The notes beneath the pieces were generated by a model that had not been told where the DNA came from, did no database searches, and worked only from the letters and a program-made list of their open reading frames with translations. A stretch of 64,000 nucleotides of DNA from Callorhinus ursinus (Eukaryota > Chordata > Mammalia > Carnivora > Otariidae). The translations under genes were made by a program, and so were the position numbers. Location of the stretch: positions 2,136,361 through 2,200,360 of the forward strand of contig NW_020312904.1 of assembly GCF_003265705.1 (NCBI RefSeq). Direction: 5' to 3'. This document shows positions 23,117 through 33,335 of the stretch, in pieces. Each line of letters opens with the position of its first letter. Position 1 is the first letter of the stretch.

Positions 23117-25290
23117 ACAGCAAAGGCAGTCCTGAGAGGAAAGTATATAGCAATACAAGCCTTTCTCAAGAAACAAGAAAGGTCTCAAATAAACAACCTA
23201 ACCCTACACCTAAAGGAGCTGGACAAAGAACAGCAAATAAAGCCTAAACCCAGCAGGAGAAGAGAAATCATAAAGATCAGAGCAGAAATCAATGAACTAG
23301 AAACCAAAAGAACAGTAGAACAGATCAACGAAACTAGGAGCTGGTTCTTTGAAAGAATTAACAAGATTGATAAACCCCTGGCCAGACTTATCAAAAAGAA
23401 AAGAGAAATGACTCAAATCAACAAGATCATGAATGAAAGAGGAGAGATCACAACCAACACCAAAGAAATACAAACAATTATAAGAACATATTATGAGCAA
23501 CTCTATGCCAGCAAATTAGATAACCTAGAAGAAATGGGTGCATTCCTAGAGATGTATCAACTACCAAAATTAAACCAGGAAGAAATAGAAAACCTGAACA
23601 GACCTATCACCACTAAGGAAATTGAAGCAGTCATCAAAAATCTCCCAAGAAACAAAAGCCCAGGGCCAGACGGCTTCCCAGGGGAATTCTATCAGACATT
23701 TAAAGAAGAATTAATACCTATTCTCCTGAAACTGTTCCGAAAAATAGAAATGGAAGGAAAACTTCCAAACTCGTTTTATGAGGCCAGCATTACCTTGATC
23801 CCAAAACCAGACAAAGACCCCATCAAAAAGGAGAACTACAGACCAATATCCTTGATGAACATGGATGCAAAAATTCTCACCAAAATACTAGCCAATAGGG
23901 TCCAACAGTACATTAAAAGGATTATTCACCACGACCAAGTGGGATTTATCCCTGGGCTGCAAGGCTAGTTCAACATCTGCAAATCAATCAACGTGATACA
24001 ATACATTAACAAAAGAAAGAACAAGAATCATATGATCCTCTCAATAGATGCAGAACAAGCATTTGACAAAGTACAGCATCCTTTCTTGATCAAAACTCTT
24101 CAGAGTATAGGGATAGAGGGTACATACCTCAATATCATAAAAGCCATCTATGAAAAACCTACAGCCAATATCATTCTCAATGGGGAAGAGCTGAGAGCTT
24201 TCCCCCTAAGGTCAGGAACGCGGCAGGGATGTCCACTCTCACCACTGCTATTCAACATAGTATTAGAAGTCCTAGCCACAGCAACCAGACAACAAAAAGA
24301 AATCAAAGGCATCCATATGGCAAAGAGGAAGTCAAACTCTCACTCTTTGCAGATGATATGATACTGTATGTGGAAAACCCAAAAGACTCCATCCCCAAAC
24401 TGCTAGAACTCATACAGGAATTCAGTAAAGTAGCAGGATATAAAATCAATGCATAGAAATCAGTGGCATTCCTATACACAAACAACAAGACAGAAGAGAG
24501 ACAAATCAAGGAGTCTATCCCATTTACAATTGCACCCAAAACCATAAGATACCTAGGAATCAATTTAACCAAAGAGGCAAAGGATCTGTACTCAGAAAAC
24601 TATAAAATACTCAGGAAAGAAATTGAAGAAGACACAAAGAAATGGAAAAATGTTCCATGCTCATGGATTGGGAGAACCAACATTGTGAAGATGTCATTGG
24701 TACCTAGAGCAATCTACACATTCAGTGCAATCCCCATCAAAATACTATCCACTTTTTTCAAAGAAATGGAACAAAGAATCCTAAAATTTGTGTGGAACCA
24801 GAAGAGACCCCGAATAGCCAGAGGAATATTGAAAAAGAAAAGCAAAGCTTGCGGCATCACAATTCCGGACTTCCAGCTCTATTACAAAGCTGTCATCATC
24901 AAGACAGTATGGTACCGGCACAAAAACAGACACACAGATCAATGGAACAGAACAGAGAGCCCAGAAATGGACCCTCAACTCTATGGTCAACTTATCTTTG
25001 ACAAAGCAGGAAGGAATGTCCAATGGAAAAAAGACAGTCTCTTCAACAAATGGTGTTGGGAAAATTGGACAGCCACATGCAGAAGAATGAACCTGGACCA
25101 TTTCCTTACACCACACACAAAAATAGACTCCAAATGGTTGAAAGACCTAAATGTGAGACAGGAGTCCATCAAAATCCTAAAGGAGAACACAGGCAGCAAC
25201 CTCTTCGACCTCAGCTGCGGCAACTTCTTCCTAGAAACATCGCCAAAGGCAAGGGAAGCAAGGGCAAACATGAACTAGTGGGATTTCATC

Positions 25291-25306
25291 AAGATAAAAA
25301 GCTTTT
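25291..25306 (+). repeat. Target-site duplication, left of the nested L1
   Basis: AAGATAAAAAGCTTTT here is repeated exactly at 25,648-25,663. Removing the insert and one copy would join the ORF2 text smoothly. Confidence 0.93.
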
Positions 25307-25647
25307 TGTGCAAGACTGTTGAATCACAGATCTGTACTTCTGAAACAAATAACGCAACATATTTTAAGAAAAAAGGAAAAGAAGAAGATAACAGGAGTGG
25401 AAGAAAAGGGGAGTGTGTCGGAGGGGGAGACGAACCATGAGAGATGATGGACTCTGAAAAACTGAGGGTTCTAGAGGGTGGGGGGTGGGGGGATGGGTTG
25501 GCCTGGTGATGGGTATTGAGGAGGGCACGTTTTGCATGGTGCACTGGGTGTTATGAACAAACAATGAATCATGGAACACTGCATCAAAAACTAATGATGT
25601 AATATATGGTGATTAACATAACAATAAAAAAATTAAAAAAAAAAAAA
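25307..25647 (+). mobile_element. Nested L1 3' fragment inside ORF2 of another L1
   Basis: About 340 bp of L1 3'UTR (from TGTGCAAGACTGTTGAATCA to an A-run of about 15) interrupts the host L1. It is 5'-truncated within the 3'UTR. The same 3'UTR is present again as the host element's own end at about 26,540-26,884, giving two direct copies roughly 1.2 kb apart. Confidence 0.95.
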
Positions 25648-25663
25648 AAGATAAAAAGCTTTT
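25648..25663 (+). repeat. Target-site duplication, right of the nested L1
   Basis: Exact 16-bp copy of 25,291-25,306, directly after the A-run. Confidence 0.93.
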
Positions 25664-27159
25664 GCACAGCAAAAGAAACAGTCCACAAAACCAAAAGACA
25701 ACCGACAGAATGGGAGAAAATATTTGCAAATGACACATCAGATAAAGGGCTAGTATCCAAAATCTATAAAGAACTTATCAAACTCAACACCCAAAGAACA
25801 AATAATCCAATCAAGAAATGGGCAGAAGACACGAACAGACATTTTTCCAAAGAAGACATCCAAATGGCCAACAGACACATGAAAAAGTGCTCAACATCGC
25901 TCGGCATCAGGGAAATCCAAATCAAAACCTCAATGAGATACCACCTCACACCAGTCAGAATGGCTAAAATGAACAAGTCAGGAAACGACAGATGTTGGCG
26001 GGGATGTGGAGAAAGGGGAACCCTCCTACACTGTTGGTGGGAATGCAAGCTGGTGCAACCACTCTGGAAAACAGTATGGAGGTTCCTCAAACAGTTGAAA
26101 ATAGAGCTACCCTACGATCCAGCAATTGCACTACTGGGTATTTACCCCAAAGATACAAATGTAGGGATCTGAAGGTGTACGTGCACCCCAATATTTATAG
26201 CAGCAATGTCCACAATAGCCAAACTGTGGAAAGAGCCGAGATGTCCATCGACAGATGAATGGATAAAGAAGAAGTGGTATATATACACAATGGAATATTA
26301 TGCAGCCATCCAAAGGAATGAGATCTTGCCATTTGCAACGACGTGGATGGAACTGGAGGGTGTTATGCTGAGTGAAATAAGTCAATCAGAGAAAGACATG
26401 TATCATACGACCTCACTGATATGAGGAATTCTTAATCTCAGAAAACAAACTGAGTGTTGCTGGAGTGGTGGGGGGTGGGAGGGATGGGGTGGCTGGGTGA
26501 TAGACATTGGGTAGGGTATGTGCTATGGTGAGCACTGTGAATTGTGCAAGACTGTTGAATCACAGATCTGTACTTCTGAAACAAATAATGCAACATATGT
26601 TAAGAAAAGAGAAAAAGAAGAAGATAGCAGGAGGGGAAGAATGAAGGGGAGTAAGTCAGAGGGGGAGAGGAACCATGAGAGACGATGGACTCTGAAAAAC
26701 AAACTGAGGGTTCTAGAGGGGAGGGGGTGGGGGGATGGGTTAGCCTGGTGATGGGTATTCAAGAGGGCACATTCTGCGTGGAGCACTGGGTGTTATGCAG
26801 AAACAATAAATCATGGATCACTCCATCAAAAACTAATGATGTAATATATGGTGATTAACATAACAATTAAAAATTAAAAAAAAACTCCTGCCTGTAGATT
26901 TTAACGTCAGTTGTCTTAAGTAGAGGATGAGACAAAAGAGCATGTCAGAAGGCCTGTCATGGCCTGAGGTCTGAGATGTTTCTCTAAAGGATGGGGACCT
27001 GGCAACTGAGTCCTGCTAGGGAGGTGAAGCATGGCAGGGTTCTTTACAAGCAGGTGACTGGCACACACAAGGGATCTGGGGCTGGGAGGAGCCACTCGGT
27101 CAGGGAAAGGGAAGCTCAGTTAGGAGAACCCAGAGCAGAATGGAGGAGAGTTCAGTGGT

Positions 27160-27680
27160 GCCAGATTATGAATCTTAAATTTAACTGAGGGGTAACGGGA
27201 AGCTCTAGAAGGATTACAGTATGGTCAGAGTTGTTGAATTGTATTTTTAAAAAAAGGTCGTTCTGGCTGTATCATAGGAAATACACTGGATGAGAGCAGG
27301 AGTTGAGGCAATAAGCTGCCAGGTGAGTAGGAGCCCAGGTGAGCAGAAGCCCAGGTGAGATACAGACCAGGTGAGAAGCAGCCCAGGTGAGAAGCAGCCC
27401 AGGTGAGCAGAAGCCCAGGTGAGCAGAAGCCCAAGTGAGAAGCAGCCCAGGTGAGCAGAAGCCCAGGTAAGAAGCCCTGGTGGCTCAGACCAAAGCAGGT
27501 GGCAGTGGTGTAAAGAGAAGAAAAAGGGCTCAAGAAAGATTTAAGAAAGAAGAACTGGCAGGACTTGGTGACGGGCTCTGGGATTTGAGGAAAGATTGCT
27601 GTGGAAAACATGCTCGGGTTTCTTGCATGAGCAGCTGGGTAGGTGGGGGTCTTCTCTCCAGGAGACAGAGCACAGGGCGG
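27160..27680 (+). mobile_element. Ancient interspersed repeat, family not assigned
   Basis: Phrases such as GGTCGTTCTGGCTGTATCAT, TTGAGGCAATAAGCTGCCAG and GGCAGGACTTGGTGACGGGC follow the order of a common old mammalian repeat, where a line like 'gcaatagtccaggtgagagatg' is expected. At that point the sequence has expanded into the 16-bp minisatellite below. Confidence 0.5.
27319..27478 (+). repeat. 16-bp minisatellite, about 10 units
   Basis: The consensus unit is CCAGGTGAGCAGAAGC with variation in its last 7 bases. Eight units carry CAGGTGAG, one CAAGTGAG, and the last CAGGTAAG. The period and unit count were read directly. The minus-strand open frame across it (27,225-27,887) is a by-product of the repeat and has no recognisable domain. 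Confidence 0.95.
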
Positions 27681-29229
27681 AAAAGGAGGTTCCTGAGATC
27701 TGTCTTTGACAGACCAAGTCAAAACTGCCGCCTGGTTGATGTCCAAGGGGAGCTTCCTGGCCAGCAGCGGCAAACAGCTGCTTGGAGCTCGCCAGAGAAC
27801 TCTGGGCCTGCACAGGGGCGTAGGGGTCTGTGGAACACAGACTGGAGTTTGAGTTACAGCGAGGACAGAGCCCCCCAGAAAGAGCACTCAGGAAGCGGCT
27901 GCAGGGAGGCTGGTAGCCGGCGGCCGGGAGAAATCCAGCACATTCTCCAGTCTTGGCCCAGAACTGTTGCTCCTCAATAGCAGCTCCCCGAGATAGCTTC
28001 CTTCTAATTCCTCTTTGTTATTTCTCAGGGGCTTAGGACTAGGACTCATTTGTAGGGATTTCACATCTCTTTGGTTCAAGCTTTCCCGGGAACATTTCTC
28101 ACTGTGTTTGCTCACCCTTTGACCCGTGTTCTGAAAGAAGGCAGGAGCCTGCTCACTTCGGCTCACACCCGGGGAACCAGAAAAGCCTTCCAAAGTGTAA
28201 TGGTGAAGCTCCATCTGTTCTACAAGGGAGTTTTAGAGTGATAAAAGTGTCACATCCCCTCACCTGGAGTCAAGGAACATAATTTGACGTTGTTCAAATG
28301 TGTGAGGTGTATTTGTGGAATTTGTGCAAATGACTAGTGAAAAAATGTTGTCCATTCTGTTCAATGTAAGCAAACATCTGTTTATTCAAAGTACGTGCAA
28401 TTTCAGCAACAATAATACGTACTTCCAAAATCCTTTGTGTTTTCTGAAGGCCCGTCTGACTGGTTAGAAATGTCTGCATCTACCATGCCAACTTCCAAGT
28501 GCCATCGACAGCTCGTGCGAAGAAACACGGTTGTGCTAGAATACATCAATATCACACTTGGTTAGTGAAAGTCTGGTGTAGAAATTTACCCATGCTATAA
28601 TTTGGTTTAAGGAAAAAAGTATTTTCTCTGAACAAACAAGAGAGAAGAATATAAGAAATATATCAATATTGGCGATTTTTTTTCAACCTTTTTAAGAGCC
28701 TGGAAACAGAAAAGAGAAAATCACGAGACTCCCCACCCATTTCACTGGTAATTACTTTATCTGTCTGAAAGCACAAGCTCTGTGAAGAATTGGATTATAG
28801 AAGAAGAGGATTTCTCTAGGCAACTTTTTCTGCTCATCGTCACAGAGAGTCCATCCAAATGCTTATAAGGATGGACCTCCAGCCCACTTCCAAATTAAAG
28901 CACATATTTTTATAATGATTCCAACTAGAAATCCTCAAATGTGTTTATAATCCAATTGGTTTCCAGGCTTTACTTTTCTTATTGTAAAAACAAAAGCCAT
29001 TTTCGCCTAAAAAGCCTCATATAATAATAACATCATAGAAATTAGAACCAGGAAGCACCTTAGTGAATGCTTCATCCAGACAAAAATCCTGCTGCTCAGG
29101 GGCACTTTGAATGTCCTGAAATACTACACAACGGTGTGTACAGTTTTATTAGGTTCTCAGGGTCAATGACCAAATTCCTTGAATACCTTTAAAGTCTATT
29201 AAATCTCTTACACAATTCAGTAAGCATTC
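27681..29229. other. No gene recognised
   Basis: 27,700-28,210 is moderately GC-rich with overlapping frames on both strands and no domain. 28,250-29,229 is AT-rich and free of repeats I can identify. Nothing supports an exon. Confidence 0.5.
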
Positions 29230-29247
29230 AAATGAGCCTTCACTTGG
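29230..29247 (+). repeat. Target-site duplication, left of the 29.2-kb L1
   Basis: AAATGAGCCTTCACTTGG is repeated exactly at 29,947-29,964. Confidence 0.95.
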
Positions 29248-29946
29248 GTACGTGTTTATAGCAGCAATGTCCACAATAGCCAAACTGTGGAAAGAGCCAA
29301 GATGTCCATCGACAGATGAATGGATAAAGAAGAGGTGGTATATATACACAATGGAATATTATGCAGCCATCAAAAGGAATGAGATCTTGCCATTTGCAAC
29401 GACGTGGATGGAACTGGAGGGTGTTATGCTGAGTGAAATAAGTCAATCAGAGAAAGACATGTATCATATGACCTCACTGATATGAGGAATTCTTAATCTC
29501 AGGAAACAAACTGAGGGTTGCTGGAGTGGTTGGGGGTGGGAGGGATGGGGTGGCTGGGTGATAGACATTGGGGAGGGTATGTGCTATGGTGAGTGCTGTG
29601 AATTGTGCAAGACTGTTGAATCACAGATCCGTACTTCTGAGACAAATAATGCAACATATGTTAAGAAAAAAGAAGGAGAAGAAGAGAGCAGGAGGGGAAG
29701 AATGAAGGGGAGTAAGTCGGAGGGGGAGAGGAACCAGGAGAGATGATGGACTCTGAAAAACAAACTGAGGGTTCTAGAGGGGAGGGGGTAGGGGATGGGT
29801 TAGCCTGGTGATGGGTATTAAAGAGGGCACGTTCTGCGTGGAGCACTGGGTGTTATGCACAAACAATGAATCATGGAACACTACATCAAGAACTAACAAT
29901 GTAATGTATGGTGATTAACATAACATAATAAAAAAAAAAGAAAAAA
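29248..29946 (+). mobile_element. 5'-truncated young L1 3' end
   Basis: About 700 bp. It starts in the C-terminal part of ORF2 (GCAGCAATGTCCACAATAGC), keeps an open ORF2 tail to the terminal YHMTSLI near 29,485, and continues through the 3'UTR to a tail with AATAAAAAAAAAAG. It is close in sequence to the 3' end of the twin-primed L1 at 26.2-26.9 kb. The perfect 18-bp target duplication suggests a fairly recent insertion. Confidence 0.96.
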
Positions 29947-29964
29947 AAATGAGCCTTCACTTGG
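29947..29964 (+). repeat. Target-site duplication, right of the 29.2-kb L1
   Basis: Exact copy of 29,230-29,247 directly after the A-rich tail. Confidence 0.95.
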
Positions 29965-30036
29965 TGATAGCTAACCAAAATCACTCACAGTCTTAACTGT
30001 GCCCTATTAGCCAGGCACTGTGGGAAGAATAGTGAT

Positions 30037-30375
30037 GGTTCATGTTATGTCAGATTGGCAGGGCCATGGTGCCCATTGGCTGGTCACACACCTGCCGAGA
30101 TGTGGCTGTAAAGGTATTATTTTTTAGCTATGATTCACATCTATAATCGGTAGACTTCCAGGGAAATGGATTACCTTCCATAATGTGGGTGGGCCTCATC
30201 TAATCAGCTGAAGGCTTAGGAGCAAAGACCGGAGTTTCCTGAAGATGGAATTCTTCTGCTAGGCTGAACACAGAGCCCTGCCCAGTGTCCAGCTAGCTGT
30301 CCTGCCCTGCCGATCTAATACTTACCTGGCCTGCAATCACATGAGCTAACCGCTTAAAATAAATCCTTCTCCATC
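30037..30375 (-). mobile_element. LTR-like ancient element, orientation 2
   Basis: TAATGTGGGTGGGCCTCATC then TAATCAGCTGAAGGCTTAGG, ending CACATGAGCTAACCGCTTAA and AAATAAATCC, is the same family as 17,605-18,045 in the opposite orientation. The strand only records the relative orientation. The 3' end with its polyadenylation-like AATAAA supports an LTR. Confidence 0.6.
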
Positions 30376-31289
30376 TCAACAGGTGTATATTCATATAGGC
30401 ATCCCCAAGCCTCTGTTTCTCGGCAGAACCTGAAGGACACACTCATTTGCTCTTCACAGCAGCTCTGCCAAGCTTTGTGGGCACTGGGGGGTTCAGGCGC
30501 CGCCGTCTGGGAGCTCATAGTACGGACAGCGGGGGCTAATAAATGCACAGCAAAGCAGGTCACACGTGTCCCAAGGACGGGGAGAGAAGGTTCTTGGAGG
30601 AGAGGCCCCTCTGACGGGTTGCTGGGAGTTTCTTTGTGAGAGAGGCAGCCCAGCGTGGGCTCTGAGGGAAGCAGGACCACCAGCAGCAGGTGGGAGCCCG
30701 CCAGCCAGGCTTTCTCTGGAGAAGCCCCACGTCCACCAGGCTGGACGCGGAAGGGAAAGGCCAGTGCCAGGCCCCGCACCAGAGGCTCTGAAGGCTCCGA
30801 CTCAAAGGACAAGGGCTCCAGAGCAGCGCGCACCTGGGTCCCGCCCTGAGCAACTTCCCCGTGACAGCCAGCTGTGCGGGAACGAGAAAACCCGCAGCCT
30901 CCTGGGCCTGTTTCCACCCCTGCAAAGTGGCGGTCAGGGTGCGGGGGCGGGGATGATGAGGCCAGCCTGCTGCTCCCCCTGGTTCCTCCACCAGTGTCCC
31001 CTCCAATCTTCTGTGTGGACAGAAGTGCGTTATTTTCCCCTAAGTTACAGTAACGGCACTCGAGGAACCGAGGGGAAAAGGCGGGACCTCGTTTGTCAGC
31101 TGGAGGCCATGGATCGGCCTTCAGTCCTTGGCCAGGTTTCTGGGCAGAGAACAACAGCAAGGACCCGGCAGGAAGGGTCCCACCTCGCGGGGCCACTGCC
31201 GCTCAGAGCCTCCCCTCCACCTGGGGGGTTGGGAGCAAGACTGCATCCCCACAGACTCAGCTTTGGGATCCAGTGGAGCCTGCAGGGTG

Positions 31290-31313
31290 GTGTGTGTGTG
31301 TGTGTGTGTGTGT
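31290..31313. repeat. (TG)n microsatellite
   Basis: About 12 TG units. Confidence 0.95.
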
Positions 31314-31489
31314 CCTGGGCGAAAGTTACTTTCTGAAATTTACAGCTTCCAAATAAAAATGCTACGATGGAAAATGCTCAGGTTCATATAAATCACAGTT
31401 AATGGGACTGGCGAAAAGCACAGGAAATGCATTTTGGTTAGAATAAACAAGCAGAGCAGCAATAAGTAAACCACCAGACGATGAAACTC

Positions 31490-31530
31490 GGAGGGAAGGC
31501 AGGAAGGAGGGAAGGAGGGAAGGAGGAGAC
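31490..31530. repeat. GGAA/GGGA purine-rich repeat
   Basis: An imperfect GGAAGGAGGGAAGGAGGGAA run. Tandem GGAA can bind ETS-family factors in some contexts; there is no direct evidence of that here. Confidence 0.85.
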
Positions 31531-31654
31531 TCTGCATCTCTCTATTTGGCCATGGATGTTGATTGAATCTTAGTCAGCAGAGCAGGAAATGAAGAAAGAC
31601 ACTTGTAAGTTCCTGGGAGATTTTCCAACACAGGTGCTGGTGGGAGAGGGCTTG

Positions 31655-31709
31655 CATGCATGTGTGTGCCTTCACGCGCGCGCACACACACACACGCATG
31701 CACGCACAG
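31655..31709. repeat. Alternating purine-pyrimidine tract (CA/CG-rich)
   Basis: TGCATGCATGTGTGTG, then CACGCGCGCGCACACACACA, then CGCATGCACGCACA. The CG/CA alternation is of the type that can adopt Z-DNA. Confidence 0.85.
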
Positions 31710-32896
31710 CTCCCTGTGCTAAATGTCCCCTTTCCTCGGGGGACAGGTCCTGGCCCCCTTCCCAGCCCGCCCTCCACACGGCTGGCTGCAGACACAGCTT
31801 GGCCCTGTGCTCCTCCTGGAGGACCTCCCATCCGCCCTCCTCTCTGCGGGAGGGAGACAGAGCATGCCCACAGCCTGCAGCAGGGACGGTGGGCTGGGAG
31901 ATACGGAGCATCAAGGCTGGTGAGCACTGACCCCACTGTTTCCCAAGTGTCTGCTTGGGGCCTGGCGCATAGGAAGTGCTCACGAAAGATCTCCTCCTGG
32001 CAGGACAGGAACTGGCCCAATGAGGAACCATGAAGGATGGCAAGGACGGAAGTGAAGGGAGAAAGCCACGGAGGCTGGCTCGCTTGGAGAACCACCGGGG
32101 CAGATAGCTCCGGGAGGGACCGAGCTGAGGGGTGGAGGGTACAGGAGGCTGGGGGCCATGTTGAGCTGGACTTGACATGCCCAGACTTACGATTCAGAAA
32201 GAGCCAGAAAACTCAGAGCAGGGATCCCGCAGAGAGTGGCCTGGGGCAGAAGAGAAGGAGCTTCCGGAAGTGGGGACTGGGTCTGGCCCCTGGCCCTGCC
32301 CCCGCCTGGCACATGGAAAGCCTCACTGGCCACGTGAGGTCCTCCGGCCAGCAGCATTGACCACACTGGGGGGCAGCTTGGCTGTGCAGAATCTCAGGCA
32401 TCTGACCAGGACTCTGCGTTTTGGAAAATTGCTCCAACCCCTGGGCCCTCCCTGCATCCCGAGCACAAGAAGCAAGAACCCCAATTTGGGGAATCTGATG
32501 ACAGTTCAGTAGGAGGGGAGCTCGGGCGTCCAGCCTGCCCCGCCTTGCGCCCCTGCCCCTGGTGCCCTGCTGGGACCCTCCCAAAGGGTGTCCCTCTCCC
32601 TAGGACTGACAGAACTTGGCCACTCACGGGGACTCAGAACCCGGGACGGAGGAAGGAGACTGAGAGACGGCTGGAATCGGCTCACCCCCAGACCACACAA
32701 CTGGCCCTTCCTCCCAGTGGCCCAGTCCCCTGAGAATTTCTGCGTGTGTGGGATACATAAACGCCACGAGAACTGCGTTTTGGGCGATGGCTGCTCACAG
32801 AAAGCCTCTTGACCTGCTCCACGTGGCGTGGCTGCACGTGGGCTGGAATTGATGAGACCCAAACCCCCCGCCCGAGCCCTACATTCAGCATTTTCC

Positions 32897-32920
32897 CATG
32901 ATTCCCTTGGGGGAATCATG
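32897..32920. repeat. Perfect 10-bp inverted repeat (hairpin)
   Basis: CATGATTCCC and GGGAATCATG are separated by TTGG, so either strand can fold into a short hairpin. Not part of a recognised repeat. Confidence 0.9.
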
Positions 32921-33199
32921 AACGCCCCAGAGTCTGAGAAGCTGTCTGTAAGCGATCGTCACTAACGTTGCTCTTCGTTGCACGTAGAGAGCGCTCACGT
33001 GCACCGGCCTCCCTGGTAAAATCACCTGGACTCTGGAAAGGTGAGTGCTGGTGGCCCCAGGACAGACGGCACCCCTCACCCACCACCTGCAGCCACGGGT
33101 ACCTCGGCCCGAGCTTCAGCTGTCAAATGCAGCGGAGCTAATTCACCCACCCACTAACTCCCTGCTGTTCATGGTGTGTGTGCACCTGTGCCTTCTGAG

Positions 33200-33335
33200 T
33201 CTGAATGCCATTAATTCTCATTTTATGATAATCATTCTTTCCTAGGTGAGGCAGCTGGAACTCAGGGAGGATCCGTTTCTAGACCGCCATTGACCCTCAT
33301 GGGGGTCGGGACTCGAACTCAAGTCCACCAGAGCC
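33200..33335 (-). mobile_element. MIR SINE fragment
   Basis: Plus-strand TCTCATTTTATGATAATC, then GAGGCAGCTGGAACTCAGG and GGTCGGGACTCGAACTCAAG, is the reverse complement of the MIR core and its B-box-like GTTCGAATCC region. Confidence 0.7.

Larger units (their letters stand above)
23117..26424 (+). pseudogene. L1 ORF2 pseudogene, N-terminally deleted, split by a nested L1
   Basis: It starts near the end of the endonuclease/linker region and continues through the reverse transcriptase, with [34 protein letters not shown] and [13 protein letters not shown]. The catalytic FADDM box is intact at 24,346-24,360. The C-terminal cysteine region ([14 protein letters not shown]) is near 26,005-26,050 and the end reads YHTTSLI at 26,424. 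Damage: a TAG near 23,966 replaces a Trp-type codon, a frameshift lies just before the catalytic box (about 24,320-24,340), and a TAG at about 24,454 and a stop near 25,276 also interrupt it. A nested L1 fragment splits the frame at 25,307. The missing endonuclease and these lesions rule out activity. Confidence 0.9.
22752..26884 (+). mobile_element. 5'-inverted (twin-primed) carnivore L1
   Basis: Two L1 parts in opposite orientation form one insertion: an ORF1 piece on the minus strand (22,752-23,116), then most of ORF2 and the 3'UTR on the plus strand (23,117-26,884), ending in an A-rich tail. The distal ORF1 and the first third of ORF2, including the endonuclease, are missing at the junction. 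This is the layout expected of twin priming. A separate L1 3' fragment is nested at 25,307-25,647. No target duplication could be matched between the two flanks. Confidence 0.88.
30376..33199. other. GC-rich, mostly single-copy DNA; no exon recognised
   Basis: Two long frames overlap on opposite strands (30,354-31,196 minus, 30,566-31,336 plus). The minus frame runs into the LTR-like repeat at its start-distal end and the plus one into a TG run, so both look like chance frames. A weak MIR-like 3' end (GGGGCCTGGCGCATAGGAAG) lies near 31,957. Confidence 0.5.

Noticed and set aside
27225..27887. 220-codon minus-strand frame with Leu/Trp/Ser repeats
   Set aside because: The repeats are translated 16-bp minisatellite, and the frame starts in an old dispersed repeat.
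30354..31196. 280-codon minus-strand open frame in GC-rich DNA
   Set aside because: Its end runs into the LTR-like repeat, an overlapping 256-codon frame exists on the other strand, and no domain is visible; a chance frame is more likely.
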